Below are positions 52,773 through 61,940 of a DNA stretch of 64,000 nt, one piece after another (within the stretch, counting starts at the first letter, position 1; every line of letters begins with the position of its first letter). Position numbers and translations under genes: made by a program. The stretch comes from SVEL01 sp045123575. GTDB taxonomy: Bacteria > Bacillota > Clostridia > Lachnospirales > Lachnospiraceae. The notes beneath the pieces were generated by a model. It had not been told where the DNA came from, made no database searches, and saw only the letters and a list, made by a program, of their open reading frames with translations. The stretch is from positions 1 to 64,000 of the forward strand of contig JBGVKG010000015.1 of assembly GCA_045123575.1 (NCBI GenBank), given 5' to 3'.

Positions 52773-52794
52773 TAACCAAGCTATCTCTTGGTTA
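52773..52794. promoter_or_regulatory. inverted repeat in the SASP leader
   Basis: TAACCAAG (52773-52780) and CTTGGTTA (52787-52794), 8-bp arms, 6-base loop, about 25 bases before the SASP start. Possible 5' mRNA hairpin. Confidence 0.4.
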
Positions 52795-52875
52795 CGACAT
52801 TATTATATGGAGTGTGAAAAATATTAAACTGGTAGTTTTTAGAATAAAAATTAAAATAAAAAAATAAAAAACAGA

Positions 52876-52904
52876 TTGACATATTGGTCTAAAAGTTTTA
52901 GACT
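52876..52904 (+). promoter_or_regulatory. promoter of the BlaI/BlaR1-like operon
   Basis: Perfect TTGACA (52876-52881), 17 bases, TAGACT (52899-52904). The first operator covers the spacer and most of the -10 box. Confidence 0.7.
52887..52903. promoter_or_regulatory. operator 1, BlaI-like
   Basis: GTCTAAAA-G-TTTTAGAC, a perfect 17-base dyad inside the promoter. BlaI/MecI proteins bind dyads as dimers; the sequence is not the canonical TACA-TGTA type, so the link to this repressor is inference from position. Confidence 0.7.
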
Positions 52905-52915
52905 AAAAACAGGTG

Positions 52916-52932
52916 GTCTATAAAGTTTCGAC
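52916..52932. promoter_or_regulatory. operator 2, imperfect copy
   Basis: GTCTATAA-A-GTTTCGAC has the same 17-base length and the same GTC/GAC ends as operator 1, with 29 bases between centres, just downstream of the predicted transcription start. Confidence 0.6.
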
Positions 52933-52970
52933 TGAGTGAGATTTTAATATAAAAATGGAGGGCAAAAGGA

Positions 52971-53342
52971 ATGAATGGCAAGTTAAGTGATGCGGAATAT
53001 CGTTTTATAGAGATAGTATGGGATGTCGAACCGGTGAAATCTTCAGAACTAGTGAAGATATGCGAGGAGAAGTTTGGTTGGAAGAAATCTACTACATATA
53101 CTGTTATCAAAAATCTTATAAAAAAGGATGTGCTTGTAAATGAGGATACAGTAGTAAGAAGTGTAGCAAGCAGAGAGGACATAGCCAAAGCAGAGGGCAA
53201 CGAGATAGCTGATAAGGCATTTAACGGTAATGTATTGGATATGTTTGCAGCTTTCTTGCAGGACCGTAAATTAACAAAGGAAGAGTATGTAAAATTAGAT
53301 AAGCTTATCAACGAGGCGTACAAGGGAAAAAAGGAGAATTAG
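52971..53342 (+). CDS. BlaI/MecI-family repressor
   Basis: A 123-aa winged-helix repressor: LSDAEYRFIEIVWDVEPVKSSELV, KFGWKKSTTYTVIKNLIKKDVL and a C-terminal dimerisation helix pair. BlaI-type repressors are cleaved when the partner BlaR1/MecR1 senses a signal. It lies 13 bases before the membrane partner and has two dyad operators upstream, so self-repression is likely. Confidence 0.92.
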   Translation: MNGKLSDAEYRFIEIVWDVEPVKSSELVKICEEKFGWKKSTTYTVIKNLIKKDVLVNEDTVVRSVASREDIAKAEGNEIADKAFNGNVLDMFAAFLQDRKLTKEEYVKLDKLINEAYKGKKEN

Positions 53343-53355
53343 GGGGAGAAATACT

Positions 53356-56028
53356 ATGATAGAAAAATTAGTGCTTATAAGTGTACAAGCATCAGTTTTG
53401 ATACTGGCAGTTTTGGTATTGAGATTGTTTTTGAATAAAACACACAAGAGATTTACATATTTTATGTGGATGCTGGTGTTATTAAGATTATGTCTGCCTA
53501 TTCAGATTGAGAGCCCTATGGGTATGTTTAAGGTGGGTATGGACAAGTCTGCTTTGGAGAGTTCTGTTAAAGATGATATGTCAGACATATCTAATGATGA
53601 GGTGGTAGGAAGTACATCTAATAATATGTCTGGTAATGTTTCTAACAATATTGAACTTGAGGGTACAGTAACTAGACCAAATAATAGCCAGATAGATACT
53701 AATGTGGGTAATAACGCGGATAATCAGGTAAATAATAACATCAGCAACAATGTGTCTAATGGCTTAGAAGATAGCACAGTAGATAATAAGTTTGATAATA
53801 TTACAAATAGTGGTGATTCAAATAATGTCATCCCTAATACGGATAAAGATAATGTAACAGATAACATCGTAAATAATGATATCGTTAATAGTGATATAGT
53901 TAAGGATAATGATAGTGATTTAAACACATCAAAAGTGTCTAAGGATAGTTTTGATGTGAGTGCGAAACATGTAATAGTTGCAGTGTGGATTACAGGTATG
54001 GCCATTGTGACTATAGTTGTGGCTATTCAGTTATTTAAGCTAAAGAGAAGACTTAAGTATGCTATAAATGTAGAGAGTAATGTATGGGAAACAGATGCGA
54101 CAAATACAGCTTTGGTATTAGGAGCATTTAGAGCAAAGATATTTATCCCGACTAATATCTCTCTAACAGAAAGAGAACATATATTATCTCACGAAAGAAT
54201 GCACATTAAGCATGGCGATCATATCGTGAGAGTGGTTATGTTGATTGCAAATATTGTATATTGGTGGAATCCTTTGGTGTGGGTGGCAACTCACTTTATG
54301 AAGAAGGATATGGAGATGCTCTGTGATGAGTCGGTTATCAAAGGGATGGAAAGTGATAAACGAGGGGAGTATCTTACAGCATTGCTTAATTGTTCGGCGA
54401 AGAATAGCGGTATCCTACCTGTTATGTTATTTGGTGAGTCAAATACTGAAAATAGAATCAAGCACATAATCAATCTAAAGGAGCCAAAGCTGTACATTAT
54501 GATTGTACTGGCTATGTTCGTAGTAGTATGCGCTAGTTGCTGTACACAGTCAAGTAAGGTAGATACGTCTGAAAATGTGACAGAAAACGAAGAAACTGAC
54601 AACTCTGATGATGAAAACTCGATAAAAGATGATAATGGAATAAATACAGAACCATTAGGAAACCAGAATAATAATGGTAATACTAATACCAATACTAATA
54701 TCAATACTAATGTGTCTCTCAATTCGACTATGTCAAATAAGAATGAAAACCTTCCGTTTGAATGTGGAAAGTATGCGGCAGTAGACATAGATAATCCAAG
54801 ATATATGGAGATAAACAAGTATTATTTAATAATGTGGGATACTACAAAATTCTGGGAGGGTCAGACTGTAGGATTAGAGGGTATATATTACTATAAGTAT
54901 TTTTATTATGATGTGAAAGACGGTGTGATTAACGTTTACACGGATATAAATAAGGATACTATTGCTTTTCAGATGAATGTGGTGGATGAATTCACTATTG
55001 AGTTTGAGGGTAAACAGTATATGTTGTATGAGAAATGGTATGAACAAAATTATTCGGACGAAAGTGACAAGGATTATGACGGTATAGAATATGGAGTGTA
55101 TCTTCCTGAGGATGAGGATTGTAATGTTTACATAGTTATTGATAAATATAATGTAACATTGTATGACATTTCGAAAGTTCATAATGACGAGCCAGTAGAG
55201 TATTTTTTGAATTGTGGAGATAGATTTAAAGGCGAATTGGATATAATGGGAATAAGAAGTGATTATGAATTTATTGATGAATATTATTATGATATGGGAG
55301 GAAATAGAATTCTTGCATATAAACACGATATTATTAAGAATGTTCTAGCGTTATATATTAAAGGCCAATATAGCTTTGAATATAATGGTGTAAAGTATGT
55401 ACACAGAGAAAAATCAAGTAGAAGTGATAGTTTTGTTACAAATAAGACAGGATATCAACCATATGATGAGCTAATAGGACGACTTGTAGATATCTATAAT
55501 AATTGTAGTATAGATGAAAGGTTTGATGCAATCGATGAATTGAATATCGCAGATGTATGGAACTATGAGAGTTCGTATATAAATGGTGGTTTTTACCTCT
55601 TGGATTTGGATGGAAATGGTATTGAAGAACTATTATTGGGTGTAAACCAAGATTATGGGTTAAGAGGTGAAATATATGATATATATACTATAGATGATAA
55701 TGAGTTAGTCAAAATTGGTTCAGGTGGTGGAAGATATAGATATAGGTTATGTGAAAACAATATCATTATTAATGAAGGTTCATCGGGAGCAGCAAATAGA
55801 CATTTTGAGATAAGTAAATGTAATGGTGATAAATTAGAATTAATTAAGTACCTTGATATGGATGATCGTTATTATGTAGATGGAGAATTCGTAGAGGGTG
55901 GATATACCGAATTGGATGAGAATTATAAAATTAAGAGATATTTAACGGAAGAAGAATTTTTCGATACAATTTATAGTTATACATGTATTCCAATTGAGTT
56001 CACCTTGTTTGAAACTATGGTAAAATAA
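53356..56028 (+). CDS. BlaR1/M56-type membrane metallopeptidase with unusual extracellular region
   Basis: An 890-aa protein. Two N-terminal membrane segments (about 5-27, 35-50), an Asn/Asp/Ser-rich insert of about 140 residues (about 65-205), a third segment (about 208-228), the zinc peptidase motif SHERMHIKHGDH (HExxH, about 279) with DMEMLCDES, and a fourth segment (about 378-396). The C-terminal 490 residues carry another Asn/Thr-rich linker, a beta-rich part with two related blocks (SDKDYDGIEYGVYLP and later), and LLDLDGNGIEELLLG, an FG-GAP/EF-hand-like calcium motif. No penicillin-binding (SxxK, transpeptidase) sensor domain is seen, so the signal is probably not a beta-lactam. It should activate the BlaI partner by proteolysis. 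Confidence 0.85.
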   Translation: MIEKLVLISVQASVLILAVLVLRLFLNKTHKRFTYFMWMLVLLRLCLPIQIESPMGMFKVGMDKSALESSVKDDMSDISNDEVVGSTSNNMSGNVSNNIELEGTVTRPNNSQIDTNVGNNADNQVNNNISNNVSNGLEDSTVDNKFDNITNSGDSNNVIPNTDKDNVTDNIVNNDIVNSDIVKDNDSDLNTSKVSKDSFDVSAKHVIVAVWITGMAIVTIVVAIQLFKLKRRLKYAINVESNVWETDATNTALVLGAFRAKIFIPTNISLTEREHILSHERMHIKHGDHIVRVVMLIANIVYWWNPLVWVATHFMKKDMEMLCDESVIKGMESDKRGEYLTALLNCSAKNSGILPVMLFGESNTENRIKHIINLKEPKLYIMIVLAMFVVVCASCCTQSSKVDTSENVTENEETDNSDDENSIKDDNGINTEPLGNQNNNGNTNTNTNINTNVSLNSTMSNKNENLPFECGKYAAVDIDNPRYMEINKYYLIMWDTTKFWEGQTVGLEGIYYYKYFYYDVKDGVINVYTDINKDTIAFQMNVVDEFTIEFEGKQYMLYEKWYEQNYSDESDKDYDGIEYGVYLPEDEDCNVYIVIDKYNVTLYDISKVHNDEPVEYFLNCGDRFKGELDIMGIRSDYEFIDEYYYDMGGNRILAYKHDIIKNVLALYIKGQYSFEYNGVKYVHREKSSRSDSFVTNKTGYQPYDELIGRLVDIYNNCSIDERFDAIDELNIADVWNYESSYINGGFYLLDLDGNGIEELLLGVNQDYGLRGEIYDIYTIDDNELVKIGSGGGRYRYRLCENNIIINEGSSGAANRHFEISKCNGDKLELIKYLDMDDRYYVDGEFVEGGYTELDENYKIKRYLTEEEFFDTIYSYTCIPIEFTLFETMVK

Positions 56029-56104
56029 AAAGGATTTACATTATTTGAAACCATAAGCTATGAGTAGTATTTAATTAGACTACTATAAACATCAGGAGGG
56101 ATAA

Positions 56105-56629
56105 ATGAAAAAGAAAAACATTATTATAATAAGTGTTGCATTGCTGCTGCTGCTGCTATTGGTTGTAACAGTGGTAGGTATAGGATTTTACCCAATGATA
56201 GAGGGTAGATTCTATAATGGAAATCGAATTACTCTAAATGCCAGTCTTACTTTGGATGGAAAAAGTATAGATATGGAAAAATGCATTATAAAGTGTACTA
56301 CACCTCAGGATAAAGAAGTAGCTGTTACAAGTGACAATGGTAAATATGGTGTGGAAGGTGGAGAGTATGGCGAGTATACCTTTACCATAACTGTACCAAA
56401 TGAGCTTGTCGAGGGCGCAGATAAAGATATAAATATTGCGCTAAACTACATAAATGCAAACAATTGGTATATATCTAATAGTGATTGTGAAATCAATATT
56501 AGTAAACATGATAATGGTTACAAAGCCAGTCTGAATACTACTACAAAGTATAATGATGGTAATACCTGTCAGTATGAAGATACCAAGGAAATCAAAGACT
56601 ATGTTGTTGAATTTACTTGGGGTGTATAG
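56105..56629 (+). CDS. membrane-anchored or secreted hypothetical protein
   Basis: A 174-aa protein with a KKK start and a hydrophobic segment (about 5-27, leucine/valine-rich), then a beta-rich extracytoplasmic domain with SLTLDGKSIDMEKCIIKC and a Cys near each end. AGGAGG lies 6 bases before the ATG. I do not recognise a family. It follows the BlaR1-like gene by 76 bases and could be part of the same regulon. Confidence 0.7.
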   Translation: MKKKNIIIISVALLLLLLLVVTVVGIGFYPMIEGRFYNGNRITLNASLTLDGKSIDMEKCIIKCTTPQDKEVAVTSDNGKYGVEGGEYGEYTFTITVPNELVEGADKDINIALNYINANNWYISNSDCEINISKHDNGYKASLNTTTKYNDGNTCQYEDTKEIKDYVVEFTWGV

Positions 56630-57036
56630 ACAAAAAGTATAGATTTGGTTGGAAATATTGTTTTGAATTAGATAATATAAGTATACCAGAAGGGGTTACT
56701 CGCATAGAAGGATCGGCATTTGCAAGTTGTTCTTCTTTGAAAAGCATAACATTTCCATCAACATTGGAGTTCATAGGTGGTTGGACATTTTACTGGTGTC
56801 CTTTGGTTAATGTAGTTTTACCTAATAAAATAAAAACTATTGAAGATGAAGCTTTTGGAACTTGCTATGAGTTAGAAAGTATTGTGTTGCCAAAAAGCAT
56901 AACATATATTGGAGAGAGAGTAATACCATCTACTATGTATGGTGAATATAACGTGTTAGTATATGTTGAAAAAGATTCATATGCAGAAACTTATTTAAAA
57001 AGTATAGGATGTGATTACGAATATATAAATAATTAG
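56617..57036 (+). pseudogene. fragment of a BspA-type leucine-rich-repeat protein
   Basis: The frame ending at TAA 57036 contains three to four LRR_5 (BspA-like) repeats: ISIPEGVTRIEGSAFASCSS, ITFPSTLEFIGGWTFYWC and IVLPKSITYIG, with a terminal domain. It has no signal peptide, no ribosome site and no convincing start (TTG 56617 lies inside the upstream gene), although whole BspA proteins are long and secreted. It is most likely the 3' remnant of a longer gene. Coupled translation from the overlapping upstream gene is a less likely alternative. Confidence 0.6.
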
Positions 57037-57056
57037 CTAAAAGTATTGGTAGGTAG

Positions 57057-57085
57057 AAAGAGCTAGGGAACTAGCTCTTTTTATA
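57057..57085 (+). terminator. terminator after the LRR fragment
   Basis: AAAGAGCTAG (57057-57066) and CTAGCTCTTT (57071-57080) form a perfect 10-bp stem with loop GGAA, then TTTA. Confidence 0.85.
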
Positions 57086-57285
57086 TATTAAAAATATAAA
57101 TATAAATATAAGTTAAGATGTATGCTATATTTACAATACTATCATATGATGCTATAATACTGCTTAACATCAAAACGAGATATTCTTTATATCATATTAT
57201 CACATTATTCTATTAGTGATTGATATTCATGGCGTTGTCGCCGATGTTTCCATTTGATGAAAAAATAGCAAAGGATGGTGGTTTA

Positions 57286-58317
57286 ATGGGTAAACCAGAT
57301 GTAGCTGTCAAGAACTGGCTTAGTCGCAAGGAACGTTTTGCAGACTTGTTTAATGGTTATGTGTTTTGCGGCAGACAGGTAATTTTACCTGAAGAATTAA
57401 CTGTTATGAATGTTGAATCAGACATCATAGCGAGGGATAAAAGTGACAAACGAAGGGATGCAGCAGTACAACGGTTTAGAGATATTGTTATGCGGTGGAA
57501 GAATAATACTGTACTGATGGTACTGGCGTGTGAATCGCAGGACAAGGTACATTATGCAATGCCTGTGAAAAACATGTTATATGATAGTTTATCCTATACT
57601 GATCAAATGAAATCTCTTTGGAATAATTTGAGTGATGCAGAAAGAAAGGAAACTGATGGAGATGAATTCTTTTCTAGATTTAGAAAGGAAGATAAACTTT
57701 ATCCAGTCATTACTCTTGTATTTTACTATGGAACTAAGGAATGGGACGGCAGTTTAGAATTATACGATATGTTTGAATTTGACTCTCCTACAGAAAAGAA
57801 TTTGTTAAAAGCATATGTTCCGAATTATAGAATTAATCTTCTAGAACCAGCGAAAATAGATGAATTATCTATATTTAAAACGGATTTACATATGATATTT
57901 GGTGTGTTAAAATGTAGGCAAGATAAGAATCAAATAATTGAATATGTAAATTCTAATAGCGATTATTTTAATTCAGTAGATATAGAGACGGCACAGGCTA
58001 TGGCTGAAATGCTACATTACAGCAAGGTTGTTGACATAGTTCGAAGTGATAGTAGGGAGGAATGCAATATGTGTAAAGCATTAGAGGACTTGTATAATGA
58101 TGGAGTATCGGAAGGAAAGATAGAAGGAAAGATAGAAGGAAAGATAGAAGGAATGGTGTTGTCGATTCTTGATTTTCTTTCTGACTATGGAATAGTATCT
58201 GATAGCTTGAAGGATAAGATATCCAGCGAAACGGATATAGAAGTTTTAAGGAAATGGACCAAATTATCTGCTCGTGTTTCTTCAGTAGAGGAGTTCGAGC
58301 AAAAGATGTATATTTAG
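57286..58317 (+). CDS. Rpn-family recombination-promoting nuclease / putative transposase
   Basis: A 343-aa protein from ATG 57286 (AAGGA 10 bases upstream; the frame is open back to 57220 but without a ribosome site). It begins MGKPDVAVKNWLSRKERFAD with LFNG, the start usual for this group, and has the PD-(D/E)xK-type core around VTLVFYYGTKEWDGS. Relatives promote recombination in E. coli and are often mobile. The C-terminal part contains a three-fold EGKI repeat encoded by tandem 12-base units (58114-58149). It stands between two terminators. Confidence 0.8.
   Translation: MGKPDVAVKNWLSRKERFADLFNGYVFCGRQVILPEELTVMNVESDIIARDKSDKRRDAAVQRFRDIVMRWKNNTVLMVLACESQDKVHYAMPVKNMLYDSLSYTDQMKSLWNNLSDAERKETDGDEFFSRFRKEDKLYPVITLVFYYGTKEWDGSLELYDMFEFDSPTEKNLLKAYVPNYRINLLEPAKIDELSIFKTDLHMIFGVLKCRQDKNQIIEYVNSNSDYFNSVDIETAQAMAEMLHYSKVVDIVRSDSREECNMCKALEDLYNDGVSEGKIEGKIEGKIEGMVLSILDFLSDYGIVSDSLKDKISSETDIEVLRKWTKLSARVSSVEEFEQKMYI
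58114..58149 (+). repeat. tandem 12-base repeat in the Rpn-like gene
   Basis: Three exact copies of GGAAAGATAGAA, encoding GKIE repeats. The number of units can change without shifting the frame. Confidence 0.9.
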
Positions 58318-58323
58318 GGATAT

Positions 58324-58355
58324 AAAAAGATGTGCCATCATTGGCACATCTTTTT
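58324..58355. terminator. bidirectional terminator between converging genes
   Basis: AAAAAGATGTGCC (58324-58336) pairs perfectly with GGCACATCTTTTT (58343-58355), a 6-base loop. The T/A runs serve both strands. Confidence 0.95.
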
Positions 58356-58382
58356 AGTATATGCTCCATATTGAATTTATAA

Positions 58383-59495
58383 TTACTTAACCTTCATCAG
58401 ATATTCTACAATATGTTTAGCATAGTTAAATACAAGCTCATCATTATTCAAGAAATCATCTGTAGCTTCAAAGTATAGTTTTTTGTCATTGTATTCCCTT
58501 TTAAAGTATGGAGTAACTATCTCCTCATACTGTGGCATGAAAGCACCAGACTTCTTGCTATAACAGTTAGCTGCCTTTGCACGGACTCTGTAGTTTTTGT
58601 CTACATAAAACGCTACACTTTTGTGTATAGCCCTGTCTTCTACCGGTAGGTAGTAGTAGTCTTTATATTCAGGATAGAAGTATTTAAGTTCATCTGAATA
58701 GATATCGACCTTAAGCTTTAGCTTGTTATCAAAGATTGTCATATACCATTCTCCATAGCTACAAGAGACACGTACTGGCACAGGATTATTAAGAGTACAT
58801 TGGATGATTGCCTCTTTACGTTCTGTGCTATTAGCACAGCTTGATACTTCTATACCTATGGAATCAAAGGTATATGCACCATTTAGGATAGTAGTGTAAC
58901 TTAATACATCTAGTACAGTTAACATTCCTTTGATATCCTCGTAATTATGGAGCAACAGGAATTCAAACAATCTATCATCTTTACGTTCCATATAGTCATG
59001 ATATACAGCTATAAGGTCACCACCTGAAAACATATCTTCACGGTCAAGTCCCATAAAGTTTTCCAAAGTTTTTTGTTTAAGGTTCTCTGTTTTTATCAAG
59101 TTTTTGATTTTTGAAGCACATTTATATATATCTATATGATTAAAAGCTGAGAAATCCAAATGGATATTGTGGTTTTGACATTTTGCTTCCATATAAGGTA
59201 TATCAAAGCCTTGACCATTGAAGTGAATAAGGGTAGTGAAATCTTTTGAGAAGTCTGCAAAAGCTTTGATTAGAGCAGCTTCATCATTATAATTATCTAA
59301 AAACCACTGAACAGATATAAAATGACCCGTCGATTTATCAGCATATAAGCAACCTATTAGATACAGCTTTGTATTCTTAGCAGTGAAACCTGTTGTTTCG
59401 ATATCAAAGAATAAACTCTGCTCAAAAGGTATGTTTGTATATTTGTTGGCTATGAAATTGTAACTAATGCCTGTATCTTGTTTTATTGTAAGCAT
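58383..59495 (-). CDS. YprB-like DEDD exonuclease (ribonuclease H-like domain)
   Basis: A 370-aa protein with an RNase H-fold exonuclease domain: FFDIETTGFTAKN (DxE), IHFNGQGFDIPYMEAKC (Asp) and HNYEDIKGMLTVLD (the fourth acidic residue). The C-terminal half is beta-rich and not catalytic by motif. B. subtilis YprB has the same domain. The role is likely DNA or RNA 3' processing, not established. The start has AGAGG on the minus strand. It converges on the Rpn-like gene. Confidence 0.85.
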   Translation of the reverse strand: MLTIKQDTGISYNFIANKYTNIPFEQSLFFDIETTGFTAKNTKLYLIGCLYADKSTGHFISVQWFLDNYNDEAALIKAFADFSKDFTTLIHFNGQGFDIPYMEAKCQNHNIHLDFSAFNHIDIYKCASKIKNLIKTENLKQKTLENFMGLDREDMFSGGDLIAVYHDYMERKDDRLFEFLLLHNYEDIKGMLTVLDVLSYTTILNGAYTFDSIGIEVSSCANSTERKEAIIQCTLNNPVPVRVSCSYGEWYMTIFDNKLKLKVDIYSDELKYFYPEYKDYYYLPVEDRAIHKSVAFYVDKNYRVRAKAANCYSKKSGAFMPQYEEIVTPYFKREYNDKKLYFEATDDFLNNDELVFNYAKHIVEYLMKVK

Positions 59496-59656
59496 ATATA
59501 CCTCTCATATTTAAATATCTTAAGATTATGTTTCGCTTAAGTATATCAGATAATTTGACAAAATAATATAAAAATTCACAAATTTTTTGATATTTCTATT
59601 GAGAAAAAATGGCTTTTATATTAAAATTAATTCATTAAATTTAAGGAGGGTCTCTT

Positions 59657-60970
59657 ATGTCTATTTTGACTTTCAAGGGTGGTATTCATCCATACGAAGG
59701 CAAAGAGTTATCTAAGGCTAAAGCCATAGAAAAACTGCTCCCTGAAGGTGACGTTGTTATTCCATTGTCACAGCACATAGGTGCACCGGCAAAGGCGTGT
59801 ATTGCCGTAGGTGACAGAGTATTAGTTGGACAGAAGATTGGTGAAGCTGCTGGCTTCATCTCTGCTAATGTGCATTCGTCTGTATCAGGTACAGTTAAAA
59901 AGATTGAGCCTAGACTTGTGGCAAATGGAAGCTTGGCTGAGTCTGTTATTATTGAAAATGATGGTCAATACGAGGAACTTAAGTGGGATCTTAAGGAGTA
60001 CGAGGATATGACCAAGGAGGAAAAGCTAGATGCTATAAAAGAGGCTGGTATTGTTGGTATGGGTGGTGCAGGTTTCCCAACGAATGTTAAGCTTAGTCCA
60101 AAGAATCCAGATGCGATTGATTATGTTATTGTAAATGGTGCAGAGTGTGAGCCATATCTTACGTCTGACTATAGAAGAATGATAGAAGAGCCAGAGGTAC
60201 TTATAGAGGGCCTCAAGATGGTATTATCATTATTCGATAATGCAAAGGGTATTATCGCTGTTGAGGACAATAAGTTAGATGTTGTTATAGAGCTTAAGAA
60301 GCTTGTGAAAAAAGAGGACAACATTGATATCAAGGCTGTTTACACAAAGTATCCACAGGGTGGCGAGCGTACACTTATCAAGGCTGTTACTGGCAGAGAG
60401 GTTAATTCATCTATGTTACCAGCAGATGTAGGCTGTGTGGTGAATAATGTTGATACTATATTTGCTATACAAAATGCACTTAGAAATCACAAGCCATTAA
60501 CATCAAGAGTAGTTACTGTTTCAGGAAATGCTATAACTGAGCCAGCCAATTATCTTGTACCTGTTGGAACTAATATGCAGCAAGTAATAGATGCGGCAGG
60601 TGGATTTAAACGTGAGCCTGAAAAGATTATAAGCGGTGGACCTATGATGGGTATGGCTGTTATATCTACAGATTATCCTGTTACTAAGGGTACAAGCGCT
60701 GTATTGGCATTTAAGAAGGATCCAGTTGCAGCCTGTGAACCATCTGCATGTATTAACTGTGGTAAGTGTGTTTCGGTTTGTCCGGGCAGAGTCGTTCCAT
60801 CTAGGTTAGCTGATTATGCTGAACATGGCGATGTTGAGGCATTTGTTGATAACTATGGTATGGAGTGTTGTGAATGTGGCTGTTGTTCATACATATGTCC
60901 TGCGAAGAGAAATCTTACACAGGCTATTAAATCAATGCGCAAGGATGTTCTTGCAAGCAGAAAAAAGTAG
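59657..60970 (+). CDS. rnfC: Rnf complex subunit C
   Basis: NADH-binding, iron-sulfur subunit of the Rnf ferredoxin:NAD+ oxidoreductase, which couples electron transfer to ion pumping. The 437-aa protein has an N-terminal GGIHPYEGKELSK, the FMN/NADH domain with GMGGAGFPTNVKLSP, and two C-terminal ferredoxin clusters CINCGKCVSVCP (about 364) and CCECGCCSYICP (about 404). AAGGAGGG precedes the ATG. First gene of rnfCDGEA. Confidence 0.97.
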   Translation: MSILTFKGGIHPYEGKELSKAKAIEKLLPEGDVVIPLSQHIGAPAKACIAVGDRVLVGQKIGEAAGFISANVHSSVSGTVKKIEPRLVANGSLAESVIIENDGQYEELKWDLKEYEDMTKEEKLDAIKEAGIVGMGGAGFPTNVKLSPKNPDAIDYVIVNGAECEPYLTSDYRRMIEEPEVLIEGLKMVLSLFDNAKGIIAVEDNKLDVVIELKKLVKKEDNIDIKAVYTKYPQGGERTLIKAVTGREVNSSMLPADVGCVVNNVDTIFAIQNALRNHKPLTSRVVTVSGNAITEPANYLVPVGTNMQQVIDAAGGFKREPEKIISGGPMMGMAVISTDYPVTKGTSAVLAFKKDPVAACEPSACINCGKCVSVCPGRVVPSRLADYAEHGDVEAFVDNYGMECCECGCCSYICPAKRNLTQAIKSMRKDVLASRKK

Positions 60971-60983
60971 GAGGTAGAGCTAG

Positions 60984-61940
60984 ATGAATAATATGTTAAA
61001 TGTGTCATCGAATCCACATGTTCGTGACAAAAATACCACATCATCTATTATGCTTGATGTGCTTATAGCGCTTATACCTGCTACGATATTTGGTATATAT
61101 AATGCAGGAGAAAATGCATTGTACACAACAGCGCTTATACTTGCAACAGTTACATCGGCAGTTGTATGTGAGTATATTTTCCAAAAAGGTATGAAGCAGA
61201 AGGTTACAGTGAGAGATTTCAGTGCGGCTGTTACAGGTTTACTTTTAGCACTTAATCTTCCTTCAAACTTCCCAATATGGATGGCGGTTATAGGTTCAGC
61301 ATTTGCTATCATAGTAGTTAAGCAGTTATTTGGTGGTTTAGGACAGAATTTTATGAATCCAGCATTGGCGGCTAGATGTTTCTTATTCTTATCATTTACA
61401 GGATATATGTCTAGTTTCGTGCCAGATGGTGTTACTGGTGCGACTCCACTTGAAACATTATCTAAGACAGGTTCAGTTCCTAATCTTCTTAATATGTTTA
61501 TTGGTAATACATATGGAACCATTGGCGAAACAAGTGTTATAGCTATTCTTGTTGGTGCGATATATTTGCTTATTAAGAGAGTAATTGATTTTAGAATACC
61601 ATTGGCTTATCTTTTATCATTCTCTGTATTTATATTGATATTAGGCGACAAGCCATTTGATGTAACATATCTTGCAGCACACCTTATGGGTGGTGGATTG
61701 ATGCTCGGTGCGTTCTTTATGGCGACAGATTACGTCACATCGCCTATTACACCTATAGGCAGGATAGTGTTTGGTATTTTACTGGGTATTCTTACAGGTA
61801 TATTTAGAGAATTCTCGTCTATGAATGAAGGTGTTTCATTTGCGATTATATTCTGTAACCTGTTAGTGCCACAGATTGAAAAGTTAACTAGACCTAGACC
61901 TTTTGGTGCTATGCATATGAAGAAAAAGGAGGGAAAGTAA
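60984..61940 (+). CDS. rnfD: Rnf complex subunit D
   Basis: A 318-aa multi-pass membrane flavoprotein. It shows SSNPHVRDKNTTSSIM, LNLPSNFPIWMAVIG, FMNPALAARCFL, the FMN-attachment-type motif GATPLE (about 150) and FFMATDYVTSPITPIG. rnfG follows without a gap. Confidence 0.96.
   Translation: MNNMLNVSSNPHVRDKNTTSSIMLDVLIALIPATIFGIYNAGENALYTTALILATVTSAVVCEYIFQKGMKQKVTVRDFSAAVTGLLLALNLPSNFPIWMAVIGSAFAIIVVKQLFGGLGQNFMNPALAARCFLFLSFTGYMSSFVPDGVTGATPLETLSKTGSVPNLLNMFIGNTYGTIGETSVIAILVGAIYLLIKRVIDFRIPLAYLLSFSVFILILGDKPFDVTYLAAHLMGGGLMLGAFFMATDYVTSPITPIGRIVFGILLGILTGIFREFSSMNEGVSFAIIFCNLLVPQIEKLTRPRPFGAMHMKKKEGK

Noticed and set aside
52971..56028. Beta-lactam resistance operon
   Set aside because: No beta-lactamase or PBP gene follows, and the sensor lacks a transpeptidase-type domain.
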